The notes: generated by a model from the sequence alone, not told the origin. A stretch of DNA of 54,647 bases from Lachnospiraceae bacterium (GCA_015057325.1 SVEQ01000017.1:1-54647); one strand, 5' to 3'. Positions 35,232 through 44,540 are shown, numbered from the stretch's first letter. Numbers and translations are program-made.

Positions 35232-36410
35232 ATGGTTTTACAATCAATTAAAATGGCATTAGACTCTGTTTTGTCAAACAAGATGCGTTCCTTTCTCACA
35301 ATGCTTGGAATGATAATCGGTGTAATGTCTTTAGTTGTACTTGTTTCGATTGTAAATGGTGCAACGAAAAGCGTTACGGATTCCATTGCCAATATCGGAA
35401 CAAATATGCTTACTGTAACTATTCAGGATGACAAGGATAATCCTATGACGCTTGAAGAAGCAGAGGCGTTAGAGGATAACGAATCCGTTCAGTATGTGGC
35501 ACCTTACAGCAGAGGAAGTGCTACAGCGAAGTATGAGAGAACCAGTGAAGATATAAGCTTATACGGCACAACGGCTGCCTACTATGATATCAAGGGACTT
35601 AAGCTTGCAAGCGGACGTTTCCTTAAAAATGCAGACGTATCCGGAAGCACATATGTAGCGGTAATTAATCAGACTGCAGCCGAAGAACTCTTTGGACAGA
35701 CGCAGGTCGTTGGAGAAACTATTTCGCTTAACGGTTATCATTTTACGGTAATCGGAGTTCTTGAGGAGGAAGACAGTACAACAGGTAACACCTCTGACAG
35801 ACTTGAGGCGTATATACCGTTTACCGTACTTTCCAAAATATCGGGAAGCAGCAGAAACGTCGAGACCTTCTATCTTTCATCAGCAGATGAAGAGAGCATG
35901 GACGAGGTCGAGACGGAGATTACGAGTCTTATGTACAAGAGATTTTCGTACGATTCGGACGCATTTTCCGTAACCAATTCTTCTACAATCATGGAGACCA
36001 TGAGTAGTGTAAATGATACCATGAAGTGGATGCTTGGTGGCATCGCTGCAATATCATTGCTTGTCGGTGGTATCGGAATTATGAATATAATGCTTGTTTC
36101 GGTAACTGAAAGAACCAAAGAGATTGGTATAAGAAAGGCAATCGGTGCCAGAAAGAAAATTATCTTGATGCAGTTTCTTATAGAGGCGTTGCTTATAAGT
36201 GTTATTGGATGCCTTATAGGAATCGGATTATCTGGCGTGGTCGTTGTAGGAATTAACACGCTGATGACTTCCGTATCTGCAAGCATATCGTTAGATGTGG
36301 TGCTTATCGCAATGGGATTTTCCGCATTTATCGGTGTGGTATTTGGAATGTATCCGGCATACAAGGCGGCCAACAAGCCACCTATCGAAGCCTTAAGATA
36401 CACTAATTAA
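35232..36410 (+). CDS. MacB-like ABC permease
   Basis: 392 residues. An N-terminal helix (MRSFLTMLGMIIGVMSLVVLV) is followed by the MacB periplasmic-core-like domain (residues ~45-250) and three C-terminal helices with the conserved SVTERTKEIGIRKAIGA. The end AANKPPIEALRYTN is typical of the family. Length is standard, without the acidic insert seen in the permease at 6477. It pairs with the ATPase five bases upstream. Confidence 0.95.
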   Translation: MVLQSIKMALDSVLSNKMRSFLTMLGMIIGVMSLVVLVSIVNGATKSVTDSIANIGTNMLTVTIQDDKDNPMTLEEAEALEDNESVQYVAPYSRGSATAKYERTSEDISLYGTTAAYYDIKGLKLASGRFLKNADVSGSTYVAVINQTAAEELFGQTQVVGETISLNGYHFTVIGVLEEEDSTTGNTSDRLEAYIPFTVLSKISGSSRNVETFYLSSADEESMDEVETEITSLMYKRFSYDSDAFSVTNSSTIMETMSSVNDTMKWMLGGIAAISLLVGGIGIMNIMLVSVTERTKEIGIRKAIGARKKIILMQFLIEALLISVIGCLIGIGLSGVVVVGINTLMTSVSASISLDVVLIAMGFSAFIGVVFGMYPAYKAANKPPIEALRYTN

Positions 36411-36464
36411 TGATAGTAACCCGCGGGTAAAAAGTGATTGATGACGTATATCCTCTCCGCCCTT

Positions 36465-37475
36465 TTAATAAATGATATCGTCAAAATCGTCGTTGATCAC
36501 TGTGCCTACGGGTTCATTTTTTGTAAAAATGCGTCTGTAGAAAGTAACAGTAATTACGAAGAATACGATTAGTGAAACAATCAGAGATTCCAGATGTAAT
36601 GGTGCTATATTTGAAAATGATAAAGGCATGCGATATGATTCTTCGGATATAATGTTAAGCAGCTCTTCCGGAGCGTATTCGGTATCGGGGTAGTGGTAAG
36701 GGAAATCATTTTTTCCTTTTAAGAAATATGTGTAGACGACCTTGTCGCCTTTTGCGTCATCCCATGTTGCATCGTAGTTGTACCATACGCCATCAACCTG
36801 TACAATATTCCATGCGTGAAGTTCCTTGTGGTTGTCATCTCCGGCATAGCCGACAATGATTCGACAGGGGATTTTCATGTATGCAAAAATTGCATAGGAA
36901 GCCATTGCATATCCTTGACAGACCATAACGTTATCACGAAAACCTTCTACATCAGTGTAGTTGGTTTTCTTTTTGCTGTGGTCGTATTCAACACGTTTGA
37001 TTATGTAGTCGTGAACGGCTTTGACACTTTCGAAATCAGAGTCCTTTTTTAAACTCTTTGCTAATTTTTCAATTTCCGTTAGATATTCCTGGCGGCGCTC
37101 TTTGACTACGTTATATTGAAACTCAACATTTAAATTCTGTTTGGTGTTTTCAAACCATGAAACCCGCCAACTATCAATACAATAATAAGTGTAGCAACCG
37201 GACAACATCGGCTCTTCAGGGTTATAGTGGCGTTTGAAGTTCTGGCTGATTGAGTCTGCGTTGGTTGCTATTTTACGAACTTCATCGGATGTAATGTGGT
37301 AAGAACATTGTTGTTTGCCGGAAATTATCTGACGGCTTAGTGCGGTAAAGAATTCATCCGTTGTCCGAACCGTATTATCGTAGGCATCAGCCCTGCAGTG
37401 AGTGGGCGTTACACAAACGAGACTTACGATTACCGCTGTTATTATTAAGATATAATGAACAAAGCGTTTTTTCAT
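36465..37475 (-). CDS. secreted transglutaminase-like protein
   Basis: 336 residues. A signal peptide (YILIITAVIVSLVCVTPTHCRA) is followed by a transglutaminase-core domain with a plausible Cys-His-Asp triad: VMVCQGYAMASYAIF, HAWNIVQVDGVWYNYDATWDD. A C-terminal membrane helix (LIVSLIVFFVITVTFY) and a short acidic tail suggest it is held at the membrane. In bacteria such domains act as peptidases or cross-linking enzymes on surface proteins or wall peptides. ATG 37475 follows aaggag; the upstream extension to 37523 is unsupported. It converges on the MacB-like operon. Confidence 0.85.
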   Translation of the reverse strand: MKKRFVHYILIITAVIVSLVCVTPTHCRADAYDNTVRTTDEFFTALSRQIISGKQQCSYHITSDEVRKIATNADSISQNFKRHYNPEEPMLSGCYTYYCIDSWRVSWFENTKQNLNVEFQYNVVKERRQEYLTEIEKLAKSLKKDSDFESVKAVHDYIIKRVEYDHSKKKTNYTDVEGFRDNVMVCQGYAMASYAIFAYMKIPCRIIVGYAGDDNHKELHAWNIVQVDGVWYNYDATWDDAKGDKVVYTYFLKGKNDFPYHYPDTEYAPEELLNIISEESYRMPLSFSNIAPLHLESLIVSLIVFFVITVTFYRRIFTKNEPVGTVINDDFDDIIY

Positions 37476-37610
37476 ATATAACTCCTTGTGTGCGTTTTTG
37501 GTTGCATGGTCTGATTGTAACATTTTGTGATTAATATGGGAAGAAAGAATTGATGAACCATTCTTTTTTTACAGCATATAATATATAGAGCAACTGTGGA
37601 GGCGGGAGAT

Positions 37611-38141
37611 ATGGCTTATCCCACAATAGTAATTGATGCAGGTCATGGTGGTTTTGATAATGGAGCGTCGGATAATGGCAGACTTGAAAAGGATGATAAT
37701 TTAAGACTTGCCCTTGCGGTGGGTAATATTTTGGAAGCAGACGGTTATCCGGTGATTTACACAAGGACAACGGATATATATCAGCGCCCTATTGATAAGG
37801 CAAATATAGCCAATGATAGCGGGGCTGATTTTTTTGTATCATTTCATAGAAACTCAAGTCCCGAAAGAAACACATATAGTGGTGTGCAGACGCTTGTTTA
37901 TTCTGATGAAGGAGTTAAGGCGGCACTTGCAAGAAATATTAACAACGAGCTTAACAAGGTTGGTTTTGCGAATCTTGGTGTTCCGGAAAGACAAAATCTC
38001 GTTGTCCTAAAAAGGACAAAAATGCCTGCCGTTTTAATTGAGACAGGATTTATTAATACCGATGCGGATAATTATTTGTTTGACGAGCGATTTGATGATA
38101 TAGCAAGAGCCATTGCAAATGGAATAGAAATGACGATATAG
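37611..38141 (+). CDS. N-acetylmuramoyl-L-alanine amidase (Amidase_3, no signal peptide)
   Basis: 176 residues, essentially the catalytic domain alone. It has IDAGHGGFDNGA, Glu in GRLEKDDNLRLAL, FFVSFHRNSS and catalytic Glu in VLIETGFINTDAD. No signal peptide or wall-binding domain is present, unlike the amidase at 25638. Family members of this form include cytosolic lysis enzymes and spore mother-cell amidases; which applies here is unclear. The start is ATG 37611 with gcgggag upstream. TATAAT at 37577-37582 may be its -10. Confidence 0.88.
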   Translation: MAYPTIVIDAGHGGFDNGASDNGRLEKDDNLRLALAVGNILEADGYPVIYTRTTDIYQRPIDKANIANDSGADFFVSFHRNSSPERNTYSGVQTLVYSDEGVKAALARNINNELNKVGFANLGVPERQNLVVLKRTKMPAVLIETGFINTDADNYLFDERFDDIARAIANGIEMTI

Positions 38142-38195
38142 AGTTAATTATTAAGAGAAAATTCATTTTTTAGATATAGATTTTTTCAAAAACTG

Positions 38196-38204
38196 TGGTA
38201 TACT
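38196..38204 (+). promoter_or_regulatory. extended -10 promoter for the deacetylase gene
   Basis: TGgTATACT, about 70 bases before the start codon; no clear -35 is visible. Confidence 0.45.
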
Positions 38205-38273
38205 AGGATTTGCAAATGGTTTACATAATTTTTACGCTGCATTGCAGATTTATATATAGAGGATTGAAGACAA

Positions 38274-39149
38274 ATGAATATACATACTTTTTTAGAGAAG
38301 GCAAAACGCCTTTCCGGCAAAGGTTATTTGATATATATTGTAGGAGTAAGTGTGCTCTGTATAATGTTATCGCAGTTTAGTGCAAAGAGTCATTTTCGTG
38401 CATGGGTACACAAGATACTTAATAAAGAAACTATTAACAAAGCAGTTGAATATGAGGCAAATGAAGAAGTAGATTATGGTCAGTTTCTGACGTTCTACAG
38501 GTACAGCAGTTTTGATGCCTGTAACCCTGACGAGGTTGATGTTAATGCGCCTATGATAGCGTTGACCTTTGATGACGGACCTTCGGAGAAAGCAACAGAG
38601 AGAATACTGCAGGTATTAAGAGATAATTATTCTCATGCAACATTTTTCGTTGTAGGTAAGCAATCGGATAAATATCCTGAACTTATTCAGGCTATTGCAT
38701 CAAGTGGTTGTGAGATTGGTAACCACACGTATGACCATAAAAATCTTACGGATTTAAATGTTGAAGAAATAGGACAGCAGATTGATGATGTCAGCAGAAG
38801 TGTCAAATCAGCATGTGGAAGTGATCCGACAGTGATTAGACCACCGTATGGTGCATATGATGACGAAGTTATGAGTCTGCTTGATAAGCCTGTGATTTTA
38901 TGGGATTTGGATACGGAGGACTGGAGCAGCCGTAATGCTCAAACAATATGCGATAAGGTTATGGCAGAAGTCAAGGATGGAGATATTGTGCTTATGCACG
39001 ACATTTACGAATCTACGGCAGAGGCTGTAGAACTGTTGATACCCAAATTAAAACAGAAAGGATATCGTGTTGTTTCTGTAAGCGAGCTTGCCAAATACAA
39101 AGGCAAACAATTAGAACTTGGAACTGCTTACGGTAAGATAAAACAGTGA
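38274..39149 (+). CDS. polysaccharide deacetylase (NodB homology)
   Basis: 291 residues. A single N-terminal membrane helix (YLIYIVGVSVLCIML) anchors it facing outward. The NodB domain begins near residue 93 with motif 1 TFDDGP, metal-binding HTYDHKN, RPPYGAYD, WDLDTEDW and IVLMHDIYEST, so all five motifs are intact. It removes acetyl groups from peptidoglycan GlcNAc/MurNAc or another surface glycan. It lies between an amidase and a GH13 enzyme, each with its own promoter. Confidence 0.93.
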   Translation: MNIHTFLEKAKRLSGKGYLIYIVGVSVLCIMLSQFSAKSHFRAWVHKILNKETINKAVEYEANEEVDYGQFLTFYRYSSFDACNPDEVDVNAPMIALTFDDGPSEKATERILQVLRDNYSHATFFVVGKQSDKYPELIQAIASSGCEIGNHTYDHKNLTDLNVEEIGQQIDDVSRSVKSACGSDPTVIRPPYGAYDDEVMSLLDKPVILWDLDTEDWSSRNAQTICDKVMAEVKDGDIVLMHDIYESTAEAVELLIPKLKQKGYRVVSVSELAKYKGKQLELGTAYGKIKQ

Positions 39150-39153
39150 TAAT

Positions 39154-39182
39154 TTGCCCAATTTTCATAGATGTGGTATAAT
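39154..39182 (+). promoter_or_regulatory. promoter for the GH13 gene
   Basis: TTGCCC (39154-39159), a 17-base spacer and TATAAT (39177-39182) preceded by TGg, an extended -10. Confidence 0.65.
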
Positions 39183-39280
39183 GTTTAAGTCATTTACACA
39201 AGCGATTGTGTAAGACAACATTGTATCACATTTATTTTTTGTTGAAGTAATGCTGATACAGAACAAGGAGGATTGGTTAC

Positions 39281-40591
39281 ATGTGGGCATACGAAAGCGT
39301 TTTTTATCAAATATATCCATTGGGATTTTGCGGTGCACCGTTTGAAAATGACGGACAACAACAGTCGCGTATTCTTAAGGTGATTGACTGGATTCCTCAT
39401 ATCAAGAAACTTGGTGCCAATGCAATATATTTCTCACCGGTTTTTGAATCGGATACTCATGGATACAACACAAGAGATTATACAAAGATAGACTGCAGAC
39501 TCGGGACAAACGAAGACTTCAAGAAGGTATGCGATGAACTTCACAAGGAAGGCATTAAGGTTGTTCTTGACGGAGTATTCAACCATGTCGGAAGAGGCTT
39601 CTTTGCATTTCAGGATGTGCTTCAAAAGAGATGGGATTCACCATACAAGGATTGGTTTCATATAAGCTTTGACGGCAACTCCAATTACAATGACGGTCTT
39701 TGGTATGAAGGTTGGGAAGGCAATTTTGACCTTGTTAAGCTCAACCTCAGAAATGAAGATGTTATTCAGCACATTCTGTCAGCGGTTAAGGGTTGGATAG
39801 AAGAGTTTGATATTGATGGATTAAGACTTGATGTTGCATATTGTCTTGACCATGATTTCTTAAGAAGACTCAGAGGACATTGCGACGGACTTAAGCAAGA
39901 TTTCTTCCTTGTGGGAGAGACACTTCATGGTGATTATAATCAGTGGATGAATGATGCAATGTGCCATTCGGTTACTAATTATGAGTGCTACAAAGGATTG
40001 TTTTCAAGCTTTAATTGCATGAATATGTTTGAGATATGTCATTCGCTTGCAAGACAGTTCGGGCCTGAACAGTGGACACTTTATAAAGGTAAGCATATGT
40101 TGTCGTTTGTAGACAATCATGACGTTACGAGAATTGCAAGTAATCTTAATAATGAAAAGCATCTTCCTGTTATATACGGTGTATGTTTCGGTATGCCGGG
40201 AATACCTTGTGTATATTACGGAAGTGAATGGGGTGCTAAGGCACACAAGAACGAGGGTGATCCTGCACTTCGTGCTTGCTTTGATAAGCCTGAGTTTAAC
40301 GAGCTTTCAGAGTTTATATCCAAACTTGCAGAGGCTAAGAAGAACAGCAAGGCTCTTAATTACGGTAACTATAGGAATGTAGTTCTTACAAATCATCAGT
40401 GCATATTTGAACGGGCTTGTGATGATGAGAGAGTTCTTGTTGCAATCAATGCATCCGACCAGCCATATACTGCTCACTTTGATGCAGGCTGCGGTATGGC
40501 GACAGATTTGATAACCGGCGAAAAACATGACTTTGGAGGCGGTAGTGAACTTCCACCATATTCAGTTGCTTATTGGTTGATGGAAAGATAA
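39281..40591 (+). CDS. glycoside hydrolase family 13 (alpha-amylase-like)
   Basis: 436 residues, a compact single-domain-plus-cap GH13 enzyme without signal peptide, therefore cytosolic. Conserved regions are DGVFNHVG, GLRLDVAYC (nucleophile Asp near 183), VGETLHGDY (acid/base Glu near 213) and SFVDNHDVTR (near 277). It probably acts on alpha-glucans or maltodextrins; the exact specificity (amylase, cyclomaltodextrinase or oligoglucosidase) cannot be decided. AAGGAGG is placed well before the ATG. Confidence 0.93.
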   Translation: MWAYESVFYQIYPLGFCGAPFENDGQQQSRILKVIDWIPHIKKLGANAIYFSPVFESDTHGYNTRDYTKIDCRLGTNEDFKKVCDELHKEGIKVVLDGVFNHVGRGFFAFQDVLQKRWDSPYKDWFHISFDGNSNYNDGLWYEGWEGNFDLVKLNLRNEDVIQHILSAVKGWIEEFDIDGLRLDVAYCLDHDFLRRLRGHCDGLKQDFFLVGETLHGDYNQWMNDAMCHSVTNYECYKGLFSSFNCMNMFEICHSLARQFGPEQWTLYKGKHMLSFVDNHDVTRIASNLNNEKHLPVIYGVCFGMPGIPCVYYGSEWGAKAHKNEGDPALRACFDKPEFNELSEFISKLAEAKKNSKALNYGNYRNVVLTNHQCIFERACDDERVLVAINASDQPYTAHFDAGCGMATDLITGEKHDFGGGSELPPYSVAYWLMER

Positions 40592-40632
40592 TATTAACTG
40601 TGGTTAAAATGATAAATGTGAGGTGAGATGAC

Positions 40633-40920
40633 TTGTTTGAGAAAAAAGATATTATATTTAGTGAGACTTTGGGTGTATGCAAAGTACACGAAGTGACCAA
40701 GCTTGCTGCAAAGAATGGAGAACCTATACCGTATTACGGATTGCGTTCTGTTTTCGACAACAAGAAAGTCTCTTATATTCCAATTGAAAAGCACAAGGTT
40801 TTGTTAAGAGAACTGATAAGTGTTGAGGAGGCGAGGCGTCTTAAGGACAACAGCGCACCTGAGGATTTGTCAGAACTTCAAAGACAAGAGATAGAATATG
40901 TTTTATCTAATGCAAAATAA
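40633..40920 (+). CDS. CarD-like small protein
   Basis: 95 residues, starting at TTG with aggtgag upstream. The sequence FEKKDIIFSETLGVCKVHEVTKL, then YYGLRSVFDNKKVSYIPIE resembles the RNA-polymerase-interacting (RID/Tudor-like) domain of CarD and TRCF. The helical DNA-binding half of full CarD is reduced to about 30 residues (ISVEEARRL, LSELQRQEIEYVL). A role in tuning transcription initiation is plausible but inferred. It is flanked by related AT-rich segments at 40590 and 40931. Confidence 0.6.
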   Translation: MFEKKDIIFSETLGVCKVHEVTKLAAKNGEPIPYYGLRSVFDNKKVSYIPIEKHKVLLRELISVEEARRLKDNSAPEDLSELQRQEIEYVLSNAK

Positions 40921-40922
40921 TA

Positions 40923-40962
40923 AAAAGCGTAATATTAACTTTGGTTAATATTGCGCTTTTGT
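40923..40962. terminator. bidirectional terminator
   Basis: A 17-bp stem (40923-40939 with 40944-40960; aaaagcg at the base, one G-U pair) with a four-base loop, between the converging CarD-like and dut genes. Confidence 0.88.
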
Positions 40963-40965
40963 GTT

Positions 40966-41406
40966 TTACTTTCTTCCGGTTGATCCGAAGCCGCCCTCGC
41001 CTCTTACGGTATCTGAAAGCTCATCGGTTTCTTCGAAGGCTGCTGTAAGGAATGGTGCGATAACAAGCTGCGCGATTCTCTCAGCAGGCTCAATTGTTTT
41101 AACTTCGTTGCTATGGTTGTGAAGTGCCACCATAACTTCGCCTCTGTAGTCTGCATCGACGACACCAACTTTGTTGGCAGGTGCAAGACCTTTTTTTGTT
41201 GCAAGCCCGCTTCTTGCATATATAAGTCCGGCATATCCTACAGGTATTTCCATTGCAAGTCCGGTAGGAATTAACTTTGTTTCTCCGGGATTGAAGGAAA
41301 CCACATCATCTATACATGCATACAGGTCAGCGCCTGCTGCAAACTCTGAACCATATGTCGGTAATACTGCCTTGTCATTTAACTTCTTAACTGCTACTTT
41401 CTGCAT
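40966..41406 (-). CDS. dut: dUTP diphosphatase
   Basis: Hydrolyses dUTP to dUMP and pyrophosphate, keeping uracil out of DNA. 146 residues, the usual trimeric dUTPase size. Motifs are AAGADLYA (1), YARSGLATKKG (2), GVVDADYRGEVMV (3), the RIAQLVI strand and the C-terminal arm RGEGGFGSTG (5). ATG 41406 follows agagga at good spacing; the longer frame to 41451 runs into nrdG. It lies 19 bases downstream of nrdG, forming a nucleotide-metabolism pair. Confidence 0.96.
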   Translation of the reverse strand: MQKVAVKKLNDKAVLPTYGSEFAAGADLYACIDDVVSFNPGETKLIPTGLAMEIPVGYAGLIYARSGLATKKGLAPANKVGVVDADYRGEVMVALHNHSNEVKTIEPAERIAQLVIAPFLTAAFEETDELSDTVRGEGGFGSTGRK

Positions 41407-41425
41407 TGCTGTATCCTCTTTCGTA

Positions 41426-41965
41426 TTAATTTGAAAAATCTTTCGTGTCATCCCACAGAATGACTTTGCCTGCTTCTAACGACTCGGGAACTCTTATGAT
41501 ACGTTGGTTAGAAGAACCGCGGAATCTAAGAGATAAGTTTTTCTTGTCCTGTTTAAACTCGCCGTCAACCAAAACATCAATGCATGAAAGCATCTCGTAT
41601 GTCTCTGACCATTTCTTTGCCATGTCACCAAGAAGATCTTTCTCAAAGTCATATCCTGTATAGCACCAAATGTCCTTGTTGGGATAACGATCCTTAATTT
41701 CTTTAAGAAGTGGAAGAACACCTAATTGATTCTTGTATTCAAAAGGTTCTCCACCAAGTAGTGTAAATCCTTTTATGTAGGATGGCTGTAAAGCCTCTAA
41801 TATTTCGTTGATTACATCGCTGTCAAACGGTTTGCCGTATTCAAAATCCCATGTTTCGGGATTAAAGCATCCCGGGCAATGATGTGTGCAACCGCTTACA
41901 AATAAGCTGACACGTACTCCGGGTCCGTCGGCAACGTCATATTTTTTGATAGTTGCGTAGTTCAT
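41426..41965 (-). CDS. nrdG: anaerobic ribonucleotide reductase activating protein
   Basis: 179-residue radical-SAM enzyme that installs the glycyl radical on NrdD. The CxxxCxxC cluster motif is in SGCTHHCPGCF near residue 25, followed by GFTLLGGEPF (SAM-binding) and DIWCYTGYDFE. AAGGAG precedes the ATG. It lies downstream of nrdD on the same strand, but a strong terminator (42134-42177) separates the two, so it may rely on read-through or a promoter in 41990-42130. I could not assign that promoter. Confidence 0.96.
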   Translation of the reverse strand: MNYATIKKYDVADGPGVRVSLFVSGCTHHCPGCFNPETWDFEYGKPFDSDVINEILEALQPSYIKGFTLLGGEPFEYKNQLGVLPLLKEIKDRYPNKDIWCYTGYDFEKDLLGDMAKKWSETYEMLSCIDVLVDGEFKQDKKNLSLRFRGSSNQRIIRVPESLEAGKVILWDDTKDFSN

Positions 41966-42133
41966 GATTACATCTCCTTTTTACAACGAACAGAATTTTA
42001 ACACATTTTATTTTTGAAATCAATTCCTACTTTTGGAGGTGGGATTCTTAAGAAAATCCTAAGCTGTTTCTTACAAACCTTAAGAGTATCTTTCTAATCG
42101 TGTAACAACTCTCGTGAATGAGAATCGATAAAA

Positions 42134-42177
42134 AACTCCGGTTATGAAACTTACTCATAACCGGAGTTGATTTTTTT
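42134..42177. terminator. bidirectional terminator after nrdD
   Basis: A 14-bp stem (aactccggttatga 42134-42147 with tcataaccggagtt 42155-42168) is flanked by T runs in both orientations. Confidence 0.85.
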
Positions 42178-42187
42178 AACACATAGA

Positions 42188-44314
42188 TTACAGATGCAAT
42201 ACTCTTGCCTTAATCTCTTTTGTCTTTCCTACGTTCCAGAAGTTCTCACCGAGATATCCGCAAGTTCTTCTTGTAACGTTCATCTTAGCGTGGTCTTTGT
42301 TACCACACTGTGGACATTCCCACTCGTTGTCATCATTTATCATAATCTCACCGTCGTAACCACACTCGTGGCAGTAGTCTGACTTAGTGTTGAACTCGGC
42401 ATACTGAATGTTATCATAAATGAATCTAACAACCTCAGCAAGTGCATCAAGGTTATTGCGCATATTAGGAATCTCTACGTATGAGATAGCACCGCCGGAA
42501 GAAATCTTCTGGAACTGGCTCTCAAAACGGAACTTACTAAATGCATCGATGCTTTCTCTTACATCTACATGGTAAGAGTTAGTGTAGTAACCCTTGTCTG
42601 TAACATCAGGAATGCTTCCGAATCTCTCAAGGTCGATTCTTGCAAAACGGTAGCACAAGCTTTCTGCAGGGCTTCCGTAAAGACCAAATCCTATACCGGT
42701 CTCAGCTTTCCATCTATCAGTTGCTGCACGTAATCTGTTCATTACGCGAAGTGCAAACTCAGAACCCGCAGGTGTAGTGTGGCTAACACCCTTCATAAGC
42801 TTGGTTACTTCATACAAACCAATATATCCGAGTGAGATTGTTGAGTAACCGTCAAGCAAAAGCTTATCAATCTTCTCACCCTTCTCAAGACGTGCAATCG
42901 CACCATACTGCCAATGAACAGGACTTACGTCAGAAGTAATTCCCATAAGTGCATTATGACGGCACATCAAAGCTTCGTAACAAAGCTCAAGTCTTTCTTC
43001 CAAAAGGCTCCAGAACTTCTCCTCATCACCTGCTGCGATAATACCAATCTGAGGAAGGTTAAGACTTACAACACCCTGGTTGAAACGTCCCTCAAACTTG
43101 TACTCGCCGTTCTCATCCTTCCATGGTGTTAAGAAGCTTCTGCATCCCATGCATGAGAATACGTTTCCTTCGTAGTTCTCGCGCATCTTCTTGGCTGAAA
43201 TGTAGTCAGGATAGAGACGCTTAGCTGAACATTTAACGGCAAGTTCTGTTATATAATCGTACTCGCCACCCTTTAAGCAGTTATGCTCATCAAGCACGTA
43301 AATGAGCTTAGGGAAAGCAGGAGTAACGTAAACGCCCTTCTCGTTCTTGATGCCCTCAAGTCTCTGGCGAAGAATCTCCTCAACGATCATTGCGTTCTCT
43401 TTGAGATACTCATCGTCCTTATCAAGGTTAAGGAACAAGGTTACAAATGGTGACTGTCCGTTAGTAGTCATCAATGTGTTAATCTGATACTGTATTGTCT
43501 GAACGCCTGAACGAAGCTCATCCTGAAGTCTGTCATCAACCATCTTATCGATTACTTCTTCAGATACAAGATCACCGAACTCAGCGGTTACTTTAGCTTT
43601 GAACTTCTCGCGTGATTTGCGAAGGTATTTGCCAAGGTGACGAACGTCAACCGACTGTCCGCCGTACTGGCTGCTGGCAACTGCTGCGATAACCTGAGTC
43701 ATTACCGTACATGCCACCTGGAAACTCTTAGGACTTTCGATAAGCTTGCCGTTCATAACAGTTCCGTTGTCCAACATATCTTTAATGTTGATGAGACAGC
43801 AGTTAAATATTGGCTGAAGGAAGTAGTCTGCATCATGGAAATGCAACACGCCTTCCTCGTGTGCTTTGGAAATCTTCTCAGGGAGAAGGATTCTCTTTGT
43901 AAGATCCTTTGATACCTCGCCGGCAATCAAATCTCTCTGAGTTGAAGCAACAGTTGCGTTCTTGTTAGAGTTCTCCTCCATAACGTCTTTGTTGCGGTTC
44001 TGTATAAGGCTTAAGATTGAGTCGTCAGTAGTGTTGGCTTTTCTGACAAGCTCTCTTGAGTATCTGTAAATGATGTAAGTTTTTGCAAGAACAAACTTCT
44101 TCTCGTCCATAAGCTTCTGCTCGATAATGTCCTGAATATCTTCTACAAGCATTCTCGAACGGTTCTTGCTCTCGATACATGTGATGATGTACTCGATTGT
44201 TTCATCTGTAACTTTCTCCGCAGGTTCTACCTCCAGGTTGGCTTTCTGGATAGCAACCTTAATCTTATTGCGGTCGTATGAGACTGTCGTTCCGTCTCTT
44301 TTGATAACTTTCAT
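42188..44314 (-). CDS. nrdD: anaerobic ribonucleoside-triphosphate reductase (class III)
   Basis: Reduces ribonucleoside triphosphates to deoxy forms without oxygen. 708 residues. An N-terminal ATP-cone (MKVIKRDGTTVSYDRNKI) provides allosteric control. The catalytic barrel includes CMGCRSFLTPW. A C-terminal zinc site has Cys pairs CHECG and CPQCG, followed by the glycyl-radical loop RRTCGYLGENFW. ATG 44314 follows AAGGAG; the frame extends to 44449 but without a ribosome site, through a ccccaacatcctgggg hairpin. Upstream tandem boxes suggest NrdR control. Confidence 0.97.
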   Translation of the reverse strand: MKVIKRDGTTVSYDRNKIKVAIQKANLEVEPAEKVTDETIEYIITCIESKNRSRMLVEDIQDIIEQKLMDEKKFVLAKTYIIYRYSRELVRKANTTDDSILSLIQNRNKDVMEENSNKNATVASTQRDLIAGEVSKDLTKRILLPEKISKAHEEGVLHFHDADYFLQPIFNCCLINIKDMLDNGTVMNGKLIESPKSFQVACTVMTQVIAAVASSQYGGQSVDVRHLGKYLRKSREKFKAKVTAEFGDLVSEEVIDKMVDDRLQDELRSGVQTIQYQINTLMTTNGQSPFVTLFLNLDKDDEYLKENAMIVEEILRQRLEGIKNEKGVYVTPAFPKLIYVLDEHNCLKGGEYDYITELAVKCSAKRLYPDYISAKKMRENYEGNVFSCMGCRSFLTPWKDENGEYKFEGRFNQGVVSLNLPQIGIIAAGDEEKFWSLLEERLELCYEALMCRHNALMGITSDVSPVHWQYGAIARLEKGEKIDKLLLDGYSTISLGYIGLYEVTKLMKGVSHTTPAGSEFALRVMNRLRAATDRWKAETGIGFGLYGSPAESLCYRFARIDLERFGSIPDVTDKGYYTNSYHVDVRESIDAFSKFRFESQFQKISSGGAISYVEIPNMRNNLDALAEVVRFIYDNIQYAEFNTKSDYCHECGYDGEIMINDDNEWECPQCGNKDHAKMNVTRRTCGYLGENFWNVGKTKEIKARVLHL

Positions 44315-44389
44315 AGTGGTACTCCTTATACATTTATTATATAACCCCCAACATCCTGGGGTGATTTTGCGTGAAACAGACTCATTATA

Positions 44390-44436
44390 ACACTCTATGT
44401 TGATATTGTAAATAATAAAAACACAATATAATGTAT
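44390..44436. promoter_or_regulatory. putative tandem NrdR boxes upstream of nrdD
   Basis: Two AT-rich 16-mers, acactctatgttgata (44390-44405) and acacaatataatgtat (44421-44436), resemble the NrdR palindrome (about acaCwATATwGtgt). They start exactly 31 bases apart, three helical turns, as is usual for paired NrdR boxes. The second is the better match. Confidence 0.45.
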
Positions 44437-44531
44437 TATTTTGTGGCATGGTCGCTAAATGTTGCTATTACGTTATTTTGGGTATTTTTTGTGAACTTTT
44501 ATAATAGGTACTTTCTTTTTTATTTTATTTG

Positions 44532-44540
44532 TGATATAAC
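44532..44540 (+). promoter_or_regulatory. extended -10 promoter for the lipoprotein gene
   Basis: TGaTATAAC, about 50 bases before the start codon; the -35 region is only T-rich. Confidence 0.4.

Noticed and set aside
42000-42130. Possible small RNA between nrdG and nrdD
   Set aside because: Only short cttaag-type repeats; no convincing stem apart from the nrdD terminator.
44315-44449. 45-residue N-terminal extension of NrdD
   Set aside because: No ribosome site, runs through leader DNA; ATP-cone begins at ATG 44314.
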